Counted from the first letter of the stretch, positions 44,876 to 53,946 are shown. The stretch: 64,000 nt of DNA from JAITWN01 sp964437335 (GCA_964437335.1 CAYTGL010000014.1:7810-71809), one strand, 5' to 3'. Made by a program: numbers and translations. The notes: generated from the letters alone by a model not told the origin.

Positions 44876-45352
44876 ATGTCGGGCATGCGCATTATCGAAG
44901 GCGGTTTTTCGGCGGATGGCGCGCGTTTCGCGCTGGTCGCCTCGAGATTCAACAGCTTCATCGTCGATCATCTGGTGCAGGGGGCAATCGACGTGTTGCG
45001 ACGTCACGGTATTTCCGAGGACGCGATCACGCTGGTGCGCGTACCGGGCGCGTTTGAGCTGCCGCTGGTTGCGAGGCGGCTGGCGAATACCCGTCGTTTC
45101 GATGCCGTCATCGCGCTCGGCGCGGTGATCCGCGGCGGCACGCCGCATTTCGACTACGTCGCCGGTTCCTGCGTGCGCGGACTTGCGGAGGTCAACCTGT
45201 CCTGCGATCTGCCGGTAGCGTTCGGTGTGCTGACCGTCGATACCATCGAGCAGGCGATCGAGCGCGCCGGCACCAAGGCCGGCAACAAAGGCGCCGACGC
45301 CGCGCTCAGCGCAATCGAGATGGTCAGCCTGTTGCGCAAGCTGGAGGCCTGA
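44876..45352 (+). CDS. ribH: 6,7-dimethyl-8-ribityllumazine synthase
   Basis: RibH condenses dihydroxybutanone phosphate with the RibD product to give the lumazine used by RibE. The 158-residue protein has FALVASRFNSFIVDHLVQGA, the VPGAFELPL loop, ALGAVIRGGTPHFDYVA with the catalytic His, and VLTVDTIEQAIERAG. It follows ribB by 66 bases and precedes nusB by 33, the usual ribH-nusB pairing. Confidence 0.97.
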   Translation: MSGMRIIEGGFSADGARFALVASRFNSFIVDHLVQGAIDVLRRHGISEDAITLVRVPGAFELPLVARRLANTRRFDAVIALGAVIRGGTPHFDYVAGSCVRGLAEVNLSCDLPVAFGVLTVDTIEQAIERAGTKAGNKGADAALSAIEMVSLLRKLEA

Positions 45353-45385
45353 ACGAGGCCCTGCCCGGCCCCGGGACGGATATTC

Positions 45386-45841
45386 ATGAAAGGTCAACAA
45401 ACGAATCGCGCCCGCCGCCGGGCGCGTCTCTGTCTCGTACAGGCCCTGTACCAATGGCAATTGACCGGTCACGACGCCGATGCGATCGATCCCCAGTATT
45501 TCATCGATGAGGGTGAGGGACCGGTCGACCGGGCGTTCTTCGATACGGTGCTGCACGAGATCCTCGCGCGGGTCGACACGCTCGACGGGCTGCTGGTCCC
45601 GCTCCTCGATCGTCCGCTGACGGAGGTCGATCCGGTCGAGCGCGCGGTGCTGCGGCTCGGTGCCTGCGAATTGCGCTTCCATCCGGAAATCCCGTTCCGG
45701 GTCGTCATCAACGAGGCAATCGAGCTGGCCAAGGTATTCGGCGCCCACCACGGCCACCGCTATGTCAACGGCATCCTCGACAAGCTGGCCGAACGTCTGC
45801 GGGCTGAGGAAGTCGCCGTCGTGCACAGGGACAAGACCTGA
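45386..45841 (+). CDS. nusB: Transcription antitermination factor NusB
   Basis: NusB with NusE (S10) binds boxA in rRNA leaders and promotes antitermination. The 151-residue all-helical protein has the N-terminal ARLCLVQALYQWQLTG and C-terminal EAIELAKVFGAHHGHRYVNGILDKLA signatures. Its stop codon overlaps the thiL start by three bases. The upstream ribH and downstream thiL and pgpA are conserved neighbours. Confidence 0.96.
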   Translation: MKGQQTNRARRRARLCLVQALYQWQLTGHDADAIDPQYFIDEGEGPVDRAFFDTVLHEILARVDTLDGLLVPLLDRPLTEVDPVERAVLRLGACELRFHPEIPFRVVINEAIELAKVFGAHHGHRYVNGILDKLAERLRAEEVAVVHRDKT

Positions 45842-46887
45842 ATATCGTTTCCGAATTCGATCTCATCAGGCGTTATTTCACACGCTGTACCGGGGCGCGC
45901 GACGACGTTGTGCTCGGCATCGGCGATGACGCGGCGATTCTCGCGCCGCCGGCCGGCCGTCACATCGTGGCCTCGGTCGACACACTGGTTGCCGGCGTGC
46001 ATTTCGACGTCGCTGCCGATCCCGCCGCGATCGGACACAAGGCCCTGGCGGTCAATCTGAGCGATCTCGCGGCGATGGGCGCCGAGCCCGCGTGGGCAAT
46101 GCTGGCGTTGACGCTTCCGCATGCCGATGAAGACTGGCTCGAACGCTTCTGCGACGGGTTCTGCGCGCTTGCGCGCGAATTCGGCGTCGCGTTGGTCGGC
46201 GGCGATACCACGCGAGGCCCGTTATCGGTGACGGTGCAGGTCATGGGTCTCGTGCCGCAAGGCGCCGCGCTGCGGCGCGACGGCGCGCGCCCGGGAGATC
46301 TGATTCATGTAACCGGCACGCTCGGCGACGCCGGCCTTGCGCTGCTGCTTGGATCACAGGCGATGGGCGCGACCCCGCCCGGGGAGCTGGCATGGTTGCG
46401 CTCGCGCCTCGACCGGCCGTCCCCGCGGATTGCCCAGGGACTGCAATTGCGCGGCCATGCGCACGCGGCGATCGACATCTCCGACGGCCTGCTGGCCGAC
46501 CTCGGTCATGTCCTCGAGGCGAGCGGCGTCGGCGCGACGCTGTGGCTCGGGCGCCTGCCATTGTCGGACGCATTTCGCGCCTGCCTTGATCTTCTCGGTC
46601 GCGACGGGATTCAGATGCTTGCGGAGAGTATGCGGTGCGGGGATCCGGCAGACGCCGCCGCCGCGCTGGCGCTGAGTTCCGGTGACGACTACGAGATCTG
46701 TTACATGTCGGCGCCGGATGCCGTGGTCAGCGAGACGATCGCCGGCCTGCGCTGTACCGGCATCGGCATCATCGAACCGGCGCCGGGCCTGCGCTGCATC
46801 CGTCCGGACGGATCACAATGGCAGCCGGTATCCGCCGGCTTCGATCATTTCAGCGGCGCTCGCGCCGGTGGGGATGCGCGCGGATGA
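45838..46887 (+). CDS. thiL: Thiamine-monophosphate kinase, probable CTG start
   Basis: ThiL phosphorylates thiamine monophosphate to thiamine diphosphate. Family members start about 20-25 residues before VLGIGDDAAI with an EFDLIxRYF segment. Here that segment (SEFDLIRRYF) is present in frame but has no ATG, GTG or TTG before it; an in-frame stop is at 45805-45807. The only near-cognate start is CTG at 45838, overlapping the nusB stop as CTGA and lying six to seven bases after AGGGA. Starting there gives 349 residues. Other motifs are VSVDTLV-like ASVDTLVAGVHF, GGDTTRG and IDISDGLLADLGH. A GTG at 45910 would remove the conserved N terminus. Confidence 0.9.
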   Translation: MNIVSEFDLIRRYFTRCTGARDDVVLGIGDDAAILAPPAGRHIVASVDTLVAGVHFDVAADPAAIGHKALAVNLSDLAAMGAEPAWAMLALTLPHADEDWLERFCDGFCALAREFGVALVGGDTTRGPLSVTVQVMGLVPQGAALRRDGARPGDLIHVTGTLGDAGLALLLGSQAMGATPPGELAWLRSRLDRPSPRIAQGLQLRGHAHAAIDISDGLLADLGHVLEASGVGATLWLGRLPLSDAFRACLDLLGRDGIQMLAESMRCGDPADAAAALALSSGDDYEICYMSAPDAVVSETIAGLRCTGIGIIEPAPGLRCIRPDGSQWQPVSAGFDHFSGARAGGDARG

Positions 46888-47372
46888 AATCTCCGCCGTT
46901 GCCGCCCGGAATCCTGAAACACCCGGTGCACTGCCTCTCGCTGGGGTTCGGCCTCGGCATGTCGCCGTGGGCGCCGGGCACCTTCGGAACCTTGCTCGGT
47001 ATTCCGTGTTACTGGCTGATCAAGGACCTTTCGCTCGCGGCCTATCTCGGCGTGCTGGTTCTGCTGTTCGCAGCGGGCGTGTGGGCCTGTCACGCCACGG
47101 CGCGCGCGCTCGGCGTGCATGATCATCCGGCGATCGTCCTCGACGAGGTCATCGGTTATCTGGTGGCGATGATCGCCGCGCCGGCCGGATGGCTGTGGAT
47201 GGTCGCCGGCTTCGCGCTGTTCCGGCTGTTCGATATCTGGAAACCCTGGCCGATCCGTGGACTCGACCGCCGCGTGCACGGCGGGCTCGGAATCATGATC
47301 GATGATGTCGTCGCCGGGTTTTATGCATTGCTGGCGTTACAGGGCGCGGCGTGGTTGATCGCCAGGGGATGA
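46884..47372 (+). CDS. pgpA: Phosphatidylglycerophosphatase A
   Basis: PgpA dephosphorylates phosphatidylglycerophosphate to phosphatidylglycerol in the inner membrane. The 162-residue protein has GFGLGMSPWAPGTFGTLLG near the N terminus, membrane helices through residues 45-120, and the active-site IVLDEVIGYLVAM. Its ATG overlaps the thiL stop as ATGA. It ends the glyA-to-pgpA run and converges on folE2. Confidence 0.95.
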   Translation: MKSPPLPPGILKHPVHCLSLGFGLGMSPWAPGTFGTLLGIPCYWLIKDLSLAAYLGVLVLLFAAGVWACHATARALGVHDHPAIVLDEVIGYLVAMIAAPAGWLWMVAGFALFRLFDIWKPWPIRGLDRRVHGGLGIMIDDVVAGFYALLALQGAAWLIARG

Positions 47373-47378
47373 TGGACC

Positions 47379-47404
47379 ATGCGGTTCGCTGCGCTCACCG
47401 CATC
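47379..47404. repeat. Palindromic repeat unit, copy 2
   Basis: ATGCGGT and ACCGCAT form the stem around TCGCTGCGCTC. Its reverse complement matches the unit at 13956-13982 at 22 of 26 positions. It occupies the convergent pgpA/folE2 gap, the same kind of place as copy 1, so a two-way terminator role is plausible. Confidence 0.7.
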
Positions 47405-47418
47405 AAATGAATCTCCGC

Positions 47419-48216
47419 TTAACCCTGCCGCTTGTCCTTCTCGATCAGCGCGTAGGCGGAATGATTGTGGATCGATTCGAAGTTTTCCGATTCGAGCACG
47501 TAGCCCTCGATGCGCGGGTCGCGATTCAGTCGCGCGGCGACGTCACGCACCATGTCTTCGACGAATTTCGGATTATCGTAGGCCCGCTCGGTGACATACT
47601 TCTCGTCCGGCCGTTTCAGCAGGCCATAGATTTCGCACGAAGATTCCTCCTCGACGATGTCGATCAGGTCCTCGATCCAGACGAAGCCCCTCGTGTGCGC
47701 GGTGATGGTGACGTGGGAGCGCTGGTTGTGCGCGCCATAGTCCGAGATCTCCTTCGAGCAGGGGCACAGGCTCGTAACCGGGACGACGACCTTGACGGTC
47801 ATCCGTGAGCTGTCGGCCGAGGCCTCGCCAATCAGCGTGACGTCATAATCGAGCAGGCTTTTGACCCCGGACACCGGGGCCGCCTTGTTGACGAAGTACG
47901 GAAAGCGCATCTCGAGGTGGGCGCATTCGGCGACCAGCGTCTTGCGCATCCGGTTCAGGATATCCTTGAACGAGGCGACGGTGATCTCGCGTTCGTTGGT
48001 GTTCAGCAGCTCGACGAACCGTGACATGTGCGTGCCCTTGAAGTTGTGCGGCAGGTCCACGTACATGTTGAAGGTCGCGATCGTGTGCTGGTCGCCGCCG
48101 CTGCGGTCCCTGACCCGGACCGGATGGCGGATATGCTTGATGCCGACCTTGTCGATCGCGAGCTTGCGCGTATCCGGATGGCTCTGGACATCGGCGATGA
48201 CGCTGGTTTGGCTCAT
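47419..48216 (-). CDS. folE2: GTP cyclohydrolase FolE2
   Basis: FolE2 converts GTP to dihydroneopterin triphosphate for folate and queuosine, using a fold distinct from FolE and not strictly needing zinc. The 265-residue protein has KVGIKHIRHPVRVRDR, VDLPHNFKGTHMSRFVELL, PVTSLCPCSKEISDYGAHNQRS with the conserved Cys, and SIHNHSAYA near the end. Its ATG follows GAGGAG and lies one base after the queD stop, so the two are co-translated. The pairing with queD suggests it supplies queuosine synthesis as well as folate. Confidence 0.95.
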   Translation of the reverse strand: MSQTSVIADVQSHPDTRKLAIDKVGIKHIRHPVRVRDRSGGDQHTIATFNMYVDLPHNFKGTHMSRFVELLNTNEREITVASFKDILNRMRKTLVAECAHLEMRFPYFVNKAAPVSGVKSLLDYDVTLIGEASADSSRMTVKVVVPVTSLCPCSKEISDYGAHNQRSHVTITAHTRGFVWIEDLIDIVEEESSCEIYGLLKRPDEKYVTERAYDNPKFVEDMVRDVAARLNRDPRIEGYVLESENFESIHNHSAYALIEKDKRQG

Positions 48217-48217
48217 G

Positions 48218-48604
48218 TCACTGCTCCTCGCTGTAGCGCACCCGCGCGGTTCCGGTTTCCCACAGGGTCACCGCCGTGACCCGCACCATCCCGCCGTTCA
48301 GGGTCTCGGACAGGCCGTGGTATAGAAAGGCCGCGATGTTTTCGGCCGTCGGGTTGATCTTGTCGAACGGCTTGATATCGTTGAGATTACGGTGGTCGAG
48401 TTCGCCCGCGAGGGCGCGCGCGGCCTGCTTGATGGTCTTGAAATCGAGGCCCATCCCGAATTCGTTCAGGGCGCTCGCCTCGACCTCTACCTCCACCTTC
48501 CAGTTGTGCCCGTGCAGCCGGCTGCAGTCGCCGGGGTAGTCGCGCAGGCTGTGTGCGGCCGCGAACTCGGTGGATACCGTCAATCGATAACGTGGCTGCC
48601 GCAT
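48218..48604 (-). CDS. queD: 6-carboxytetrahydropterin synthase QueD
   Basis: QueD converts dihydroneopterin triphosphate to 6-carboxy-5,6,7,8-tetrahydropterin, the first dedicated queuosine step. The 128-residue protein has the zinc histidines in AAAHSLR and LHGHNW, the catalytic Cys of GDCSRLHGH, and the LDHRNLND motif. FolE2, one base downstream, makes its substrate. The family also includes eukaryotic-type PTPS, but the queA-tgt pair in this window supports the queuosine role. Confidence 0.93.
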   Translation of the reverse strand: MRQPRYRLTVSTEFAAAHSLRDYPGDCSRLHGHNWKVEVEVEASALNEFGMGLDFKTIKQAARALAGELDHRNLNDIKPFDKINPTAENIAAFLYHGLSETLNGGMVRVTAVTLWETGTARVRYSEEQ

Positions 48605-48622
48605 GAATACCTGACCAATATA

Positions 48623-50518
48623 CTAGGAATTTACGCCAATGGAGGCCATTTGGCAAGAATCCGCGGTGAGGCGGGCCTCGATGGCGGCAAGAATCCCGTT
48701 CGCGTCGAGGCCGGCCTCGGCGAGCAGTTCGTCGCGGCTGCCCTGTTCGCCGAAGCGGTCCGGCACGCCGAGATGGATGACCGGTATCGTGACGCCATGG
48801 GCGGCGAGACATTCACTGACCGCGCTGCCGGCGCCGCCGATGACGGCATTGTCCTCGACCGTGACCAGCAGCTCGTGCGTGGCCGCCTGCTGCAGCACGG
48901 TCTTCTCGTCGAGCGGCTTGATGAAGCGCATATTGACGACGCTCGCGTTCAGCGTCTCGCCGGCCTCGAGTGCCGGCTGCACGCAGGGGCCGAATGCTAG
49001 GATCGAGACGCCGCGGCCCTTGCGCGCGACGGCCGCCTGCCCGATCGGGAGCGGGGCTGCATCGCGGTGGATCTCGTGTCCGGGCCCGGCGCCGCGCGGA
49101 TAGCGCACCGCGGCAGGTCCCGGATAGGCCCAGGCGGTCGTCAGCATGCGCCAGCATTCGTCCTCGTCGGCCGGCGCCATGACGACGATGTTGGGAATAC
49201 AGCGCAGATAGCTCAGATCGAAACTTCCGGCGTGGGTCGGGCCGTCGGGGCCGACGATCCCGGCGCGGTCGATTGCGAACATCACCGGCAGGTTCTGCAG
49301 CGCGACATCGTGGATCAACTGGTCATAGGCGCGCTGCAGGAATGTCGAATAGATCGCGACAACCGGCTTCATGCCGCCACAGGCGAGGCCGGCGGCCAGG
49401 GTCACGCTGTGCTGCTCGGCAATGCCGACATCGAGGAAGCGTTCCGGGAAGCGCCGCGCGAATTCGATCATGCCGGAACCCTCGCACATCGCCGGCGTGA
49501 TTGCGATCAGGTATGGATCAGCGGCCGCGGTCTCGCACAGCCAGGCGCCGAATATCTCGGAATAACCCGGACGGGCGGCCGGCGTCGCCGGTTTCAGGCC
49601 GTCCGCCGGATTGAATTTGCCGACGCCGTGATAGCCGCAGGGATTCTGTTCGGCCGGCGCATAACCCTTGCCCTTGCGGGTCACGACATGAAGGAACTGG
49701 GGGCCGTCGAGCGACTGGAGATTCTGCAGCGTCGTGACCAGGGTGTCGATGTCATGGCCGTCGATCGGGCCGATGTAATTGAAGCCGAGTTCCTCGAACA
49801 GCGTGCCCGGCATGACCATGCCCTTGACGTGTTCCTCGGCGCGGCGCGCGAGAGCCCGCATCGGCGGCACCGCGCTCAGCACCTTCTTGCTGCCCTCGCG
49901 CACAGTTGCGTAGAACTTGCCGGATAACAGTTTTGCCAGGTAGTTCGACATCCCGCCGACGTTTGGTGAGATCGACATCTCGTTGTCGTTCAGAATCACC
50001 AGCAGGTCGGCCTCGCTGTTGCCGGCATGATTGAGTGCCTCGTAGGCCATGCCGGCGGTCATTGCGCCGTCACCGATGATCGCGATGGCCTTGCGTCGCT
50101 CACCGCGCTGCTTCGCCGCGATGGCCATCCCAAGCGCGGCGCTGATCGAAGTGCTCGAATGGCCGGCGCCGAAGGTATCAAAGGGACTTTCCTCGCGCTT
50201 CAGGAAACCGGACAACCCGCCTTTTTTACGCAAGGTGGCCATCGCCTCGCGGCGGCCGGTCAGGACCTTGTGCGGGTAGGCCTGGTGGCCGACGTCCCAG
50301 ACCAGCAGGTCGTTCGGAGTGTCGAAGACATAGTGCAGCGCGACGCTGAGTTCGACCGCGCCGAGGCTGGACGACAGGTGGCCGCCGGTGCGCGAAACCG
50401 ATTCGATTATGAAGCAGCGCAGCTCATCGACGACGGCCTGGAGACGGTTTGCGGGTAGCAGGCGAAGCTGGGTCGGGTCGTCGATACTCTCCAGCAGCGG
50501 GTACGGCGTTGTGTCCAT
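48623..50518 (-). CDS. dxs: 1-deoxy-D-xylulose-5-phosphate synthase
   Basis: Dxs condenses pyruvate and glyceraldehyde 3-phosphate with thiamine diphosphate, the first step of the MEP isoprenoid pathway. The 631-residue protein has GGHLSSSLGAVELSVALHYVF, the thiamine-binding GDGAMTAGMAYEALN through LNDNEMSISPNVG, the catalytic glutamate in VGIAEQHSVTLAAG, and a C-terminal transketolase-like domain. The start at MDTTPYPLLESI fits the family; the frame is open 20 codons further upstream. It follows ispA, and thiL in this window supplies its cofactor. Confidence 0.97.
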   Translation of the reverse strand: MDTTPYPLLESIDDPTQLRLLPANRLQAVVDELRCFIIESVSRTGGHLSSSLGAVELSVALHYVFDTPNDLLVWDVGHQAYPHKVLTGRREAMATLRKKGGLSGFLKREESPFDTFGAGHSSTSISAALGMAIAAKQRGERRKAIAIIGDGAMTAGMAYEALNHAGNSEADLLVILNDNEMSISPNVGGMSNYLAKLLSGKFYATVREGSKKVLSAVPPMRALARRAEEHVKGMVMPGTLFEELGFNYIGPIDGHDIDTLVTTLQNLQSLDGPQFLHVVTRKGKGYAPAEQNPCGYHGVGKFNPADGLKPATPAARPGYSEIFGAWLCETAAADPYLIAITPAMCEGSGMIEFARRFPERFLDVGIAEQHSVTLAAGLACGGMKPVVAIYSTFLQRAYDQLIHDVALQNLPVMFAIDRAGIVGPDGPTHAGSFDLSYLRCIPNIVVMAPADEDECWRMLTTAWAYPGPAAVRYPRGAGPGHEIHRDAAPLPIGQAAVARKGRGVSILAFGPCVQPALEAGETLNASVVNMRFIKPLDEKTVLQQAATHELLVTVEDNAVIGGAGSAVSECLAAHGVTIPVIHLGVPDRFGEQGSRDELLAEAGLDANGILAAIEARLTADSCQMASIGVNS

Positions 50519-50595
50519 GGCGGTATGAAAAGTCCTTGTACGATCAGAAATAATGCGGCGTTTGGCCGAGTGATGCAAGCCTGAAAAAGCGGGCG

Positions 50596-51540
50596 TCAGT
50601 GCATGCGCCGGACGATATAGGCCGCAATCGCCCGCAGCAGCGCCGCCCGCTCGCCGAGCGGGGCGAGATGCTCGACGGCCTCATCGTGCAGGCGCATCGC
50701 CATCGCCCGGGCGCCCTCGACGCCGAGCAGGCTGACATAGGTGGGTTTGTTGTGCAGGCTGTCCGCGCCTTTCATCTTGCCGAGGGTTGCCGTGTCGCCC
50801 TCGACATCGAGGATGTCGTCGCGGATCTGGAACGCGAGACCGATCGAGTGTGCGTAGTTGCCGAGGACTCGCAGAATTTCGTCGTCATGGACATCCGCGC
50901 CGAGCGCGCCGAGCAGGACGCTGGCGCGGATCAGCGCGCCGGTCTTGCGCAGATGCATGTTCTCGAGATCGGCGAGGTCGAGCGTCATGCCGACCGAGGC
51001 CAGGTCGATCGCCTGACCGCCGGCCATGCCGATAGAACTGCCGGCGACAGACAGCGTGTCGATCATTTTCAGACGGTAGCGGTCATCGATCGCGAGCGCA
51101 GGATCGCTCGCGAGGATATGGAAGGCCAGGGCCTGCAGTGCGTCGCCGGCGAGAATCGCGATCGCCTCGCCGAATGCGATGTGGCAGCTCGGCTTGCCGC
51201 GGCGGAGCGCATCGTTGTCCATCGCCGGCAGGTCGTCATGGATCAGTGAATAGGCATGGATCAGCTCGACCGCGCAGGCCGGGCCGTCGAGCTGTTCGAT
51301 CGCCGCGCCGAAGGTTCGGCCGGTGGCATAGATCAGCACCGGGCGGATGTACTTGCCGCCGGCAATCCCCGAATAGCGCATCGCCTGGTGCAGCCCCTCC
51401 GGCGGGGTGTTTGCCGGAGGGAGCCAGTGATCGAGCGCGCGCTCGATCTGGCGCCGGCACAGCTCCATGAATACCGGGAGTGCGGCGGGGGCGTCAGTCC
51501 TGGTTGTCGACGTCGAGACTTCGGGTGTCGATCTTTCCAT
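50596..51540 (-). CDS. ispA: Farnesyl diphosphate synthase
   Basis: IspA builds farnesyl diphosphate from IPP and DMAPP. The 314-residue prenyltransferase has the first aspartate-rich motif LIHDDLPAMDND, the lysine/arginine motif GKYIRPVL, and the second motif FQIRDDILDVEGD. The residues before the first motif fit a C15 product but do not prove it. The ATG at 51540 overlaps xseB by 47 bases and has a close GAGGAAA; the only other in-frame ATG (51468) has no site and would cut off residues aligning with known proteins. xseB-ispA-dxs is the conserved order. Confidence 0.94.
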   Translation of the reverse strand: MERSTPEVSTSTTRTDAPAALPVFMELCRRQIERALDHWLPPANTPPEGLHQAMRYSGIAGGKYIRPVLIYATGRTFGAAIEQLDGPACAVELIHAYSLIHDDLPAMDNDALRRGKPSCHIAFGEAIAILAGDALQALAFHILASDPALAIDDRYRLKMIDTLSVAGSSIGMAGGQAIDLASVGMTLDLADLENMHLRKTGALIRASVLLGALGADVHDDEILRVLGNYAHSIGLAFQIRDDILDVEGDTATLGKMKGADSLHNKPTYVSLLGVEGARAMAMRLHDEAVEHLAPLGERAALLRAIAAYIVRRMH

Positions 51541-51751
51541 TTTCCTCGATCAGGATGTCCACTTTCTGTTCCGCCGCCTTGAGCGCCTGCTGACAGGCGC
51601 GGGTCAGGACGATGCCGCGCTCGAACTGTTTCAGGGATTCCTCCAGCGAGGCGTCACCCTGTTCCATGCGCCCGACGATGGCCTCCAGCTCCTTCAGGGC
51701 CTGTTCGAAATCCGGGGTGTCTTCGAATGTCCGGGCGGATTTTTTTGCCAC
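51494..51751 (-). CDS. xseB: Exodeoxyribonuclease VII small subunit
   Basis: XseB is the small subunit of exonuclease VII, which degrades single-stranded DNA from both ends. The 85-residue helical protein has the family core FEQALKELEAIVGRMEQGD and SLEESLKQFERGIVLTRACQ. It starts with GTG. A TATAAT-like box (minus strand, 51802-51807) lies about 50 bases upstream but has no good -35. xseA is not in the window. Confidence 0.94.
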   Translation of the reverse strand: MAKKSARTFEDTPDFEQALKELEAIVGRMEQGDASLEESLKQFERGIVLTRACQQALKAAEQKVDILIEENGKIDTRSLDVDNQD

Positions 51752-51905
51752 GCGTGTATCCTTCCAGGGGGGAGCGACCCGCGGGGGCCACGAGCCGGGA
51801 CATTATATAACATCCTCCTCACGAGGCGCGGTGATTTTCCGCGCAGGGAGAATTCAGGGGATTCGTAAAACTGCTCGCGCACCAGAGGCTTCGCGCGTCC
51901 CGGCC

Positions 51906-51933
51906 TTGCCTGCTCCGGGCTTCATGTTAGACT
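51906..51933 (+). promoter_or_regulatory. Possible sigma-70 promoter for parE
   Basis: TTGCCT and TAGACT are 16 bases apart and lie about 40 bases before the parE ATG, in the divergent gap with xseB. Each box matches consensus at four of six positions. Confidence 0.4.
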
Positions 51934-51972
51934 CGGGCGGCTTTCAGACATCGAAGGGGAATTGACGCAGTC

Positions 51973-53865
51973 ATGAGCAGGGGGTACGACGCCGCCGAGA
52001 TCGAGGTGCTGACGGGACTGGAGCCGGTGCGCAAACGCCCTGGTATGTATACCGACACCGCACGACCGAATCATCTCGCCCAGGAAGTCATCGACAACAG
52101 CGTCGACGAGGTCCTCGCGGGCCACGCGCGCAACATTACCGTGACCCTGTACAAGGATGGCTCGCTCAGCGTCGAGGACGACGGGCGCGGCATGCCGGTC
52201 GATCTCCACCCCGGGGAGAAGGTGTCGGGAGTCGAGGTGATCCTGACCCGTCTCCATGCCGGTGGCAAGTTCTCCGGCAGGAACTACCGCTTCTCGGGCG
52301 GTTTGCACGGTGTCGGCGTGTCGGTCGTCAATGCGCTGTCGAAGCGGCTCGAGGTGCGCATCCGGCGCGGCGGCAATGAATACGGCATGACGTTCGCGAA
52401 CGGCGAGCCGGCCTCGAAGCTGGAGGTCATCGGCAAGGTCGGCAAGCAGAACACCGGCACCTGGCTGCGCTTCTGGTCTGATCCGAAATATTTCGAAACC
52501 GACAAATTCTCGCTGTCCCGGCTCAGGCATTTGATGCGGGCCAAGGCGGTGCTTGCGCCGGGTCTGCGGGTGCGATTCATCGATGAAAACACCGGTGAAA
52601 CCCTCGAGTGGCACTACGAAGGCGGCTTGCAGGACTACCTGCGCAGTGAACTGGGGGATGCCGTGATACTGCCCGATCCGGCATTTTCCGGCAGCATGGA
52701 GGGCCACAGCGAGGCCGTCGACTGGGCCGTTGCCTGGATCCCCGGCGACGGCGAGTTGATCACCGAGAGTTATGTCAATCTCGTGCCGACCGCGCAGGGG
52801 GGCACCCATGTCAATGGCCTGCGCACAGGCCTGACCGATGCGGTGCGCGAGTTCTGCGAGTTTCGCAACCTGCTGCCCCGCGGCGTCAAGCTCGCGCCCG
52901 AGGATGTCTGGGACCGTTGCAGTCATATCCTTTCAGTCAAGCTGGACAACCCGCAGTTCTCGGGCCAGGTCAAGGAGCGGCTGTCCTCGCGCGAGTGTGC
53001 GACCTTCGTCGCCGGTGTCGTCAAGGACAGCTTCGCCCTGTGGCTGAACCAGCATGTCGAGACCGGCGAGAAGATCGCGCAGATCGCGATCGCACGCGCC
53101 GAGAACCGTCTGCGCGCCGCGCGCAAGGTCGTGCGCAAGCAGGTCACCAAGGGCCCGGCGCTTCCCGGCAAACTCGCGGACTGCACGCTGCAGGACCTCG
53201 CCCGGACCGAGCTGTTCCTCGTCGAAGGGGATTCGGCGGGCGGTTCGGCGAAGCAGGCGCGCGATCGCCAGTTCCAGGCCGTGATGCCGCTGCGTGGCAA
53301 GATCCTGAACACCTGGGAGGTATCGCCGTCCGAGGTGCTCGGCTCGCAGGAGGTGCATGACATCTCCGTCGCGATCGGCGTCGAACCCGGCTCGACCGAT
53401 CTTGCCGGACTGCGCTACGGCAAGATCGCGATCCTTGCCGACGCCGACTCCGACGGCGCCCATATCGCGACGCTGCTGTGCGCGCTGTTCATGCGTCACT
53501 TCCGCGCGCTGGTCGCCGCCGGCCATGTCCATGTCGCGATGCCGCCGCTGTACCGGATCGACATCGGCAAGGAGGTGTACTATGCGCTCGATGACGAGGA
53601 GAAGCAGGGCGTGCTCGATCGCATCGCCGCCGAACACCGCAAGGGCAAGGTCAATGTGCAGCGCTTCAAGGGCCTGGGCGAGATGAACCCGATCCAGTTG
53701 CGCGAGACGACGATGGCGCCGGACACGCGCCGCCTGCTGCAGTTGACGATCGAGGCCGGCGACGACACCGACCAGATCCTGGACCTGATGCTCGCCAAGC
53801 GGCGCGCCGGCGACCGCCGCAACTGGCTGGAGCAGAAGGGCGACCTCGCGGAGCCGGTGATCTAA
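51973..53865 (+). CDS. parE: DNA topoisomerase IV subunit B
   Basis: ParE is the ATPase subunit of topoisomerase IV, which unlinks daughter chromosomes. The 630-residue protein has LTGLEPVRKRPGMYTD, the ATP-binding NSVDEVLAG and GRGMPVDLHP segments, GGLHGVGVSVVNALS, and the TOPRIM domain ELFLVEGDSAGGSAKQARDR with DADSDGAHI. Its length fits ParE rather than the longer GyrB. parC follows 98 bases downstream, which also supports the assignment. An inverted repeat fills part of that gap. Confidence 0.97.
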   Translation: MSRGYDAAEIEVLTGLEPVRKRPGMYTDTARPNHLAQEVIDNSVDEVLAGHARNITVTLYKDGSLSVEDDGRGMPVDLHPGEKVSGVEVILTRLHAGGKFSGRNYRFSGGLHGVGVSVVNALSKRLEVRIRRGGNEYGMTFANGEPASKLEVIGKVGKQNTGTWLRFWSDPKYFETDKFSLSRLRHLMRAKAVLAPGLRVRFIDENTGETLEWHYEGGLQDYLRSELGDAVILPDPAFSGSMEGHSEAVDWAVAWIPGDGELITESYVNLVPTAQGGTHVNGLRTGLTDAVREFCEFRNLLPRGVKLAPEDVWDRCSHILSVKLDNPQFSGQVKERLSSRECATFVAGVVKDSFALWLNQHVETGEKIAQIAIARAENRLRAARKVVRKQVTKGPALPGKLADCTLQDLARTELFLVEGDSAGGSAKQARDRQFQAVMPLRGKILNTWEVSPSEVLGSQEVHDISVAIGVEPGSTDLAGLRYGKIAILADADSDGAHIATLLCALFMRHFRALVAAGHVHVAMPPLYRIDIGKEVYYALDDEEKQGVLDRIAAEHRKGKVNVQRFKGLGEMNPIQLRETTMAPDTRRLLQLTIEAGDDTDQILDLMLAKRRAGDRRNWLEQKGDLAEPVI

Positions 53866-53868
53866 CCC

Positions 53869-53946
53869 GCATTATTTATGAACCGCGCATACTATCAGGA
53901 GGGCCAAGGTCCGGATCCCTATTCACCAGCGTTCATGAATAATGCG
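53869..53946. repeat. Inverted repeat in the parE/parC gap
   Basis: GCATTATTTATGAAC (53869-53883) and GTTCATGAATAATGC (53931-53945) are inverted copies with one mismatch, about 47 bases apart. The right unit is identical to the one at 38091-38105. It lies just after the parE stop and ends about 18 bases before the parC ATG, so it might affect parC translation or expression. Confidence 0.7.
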
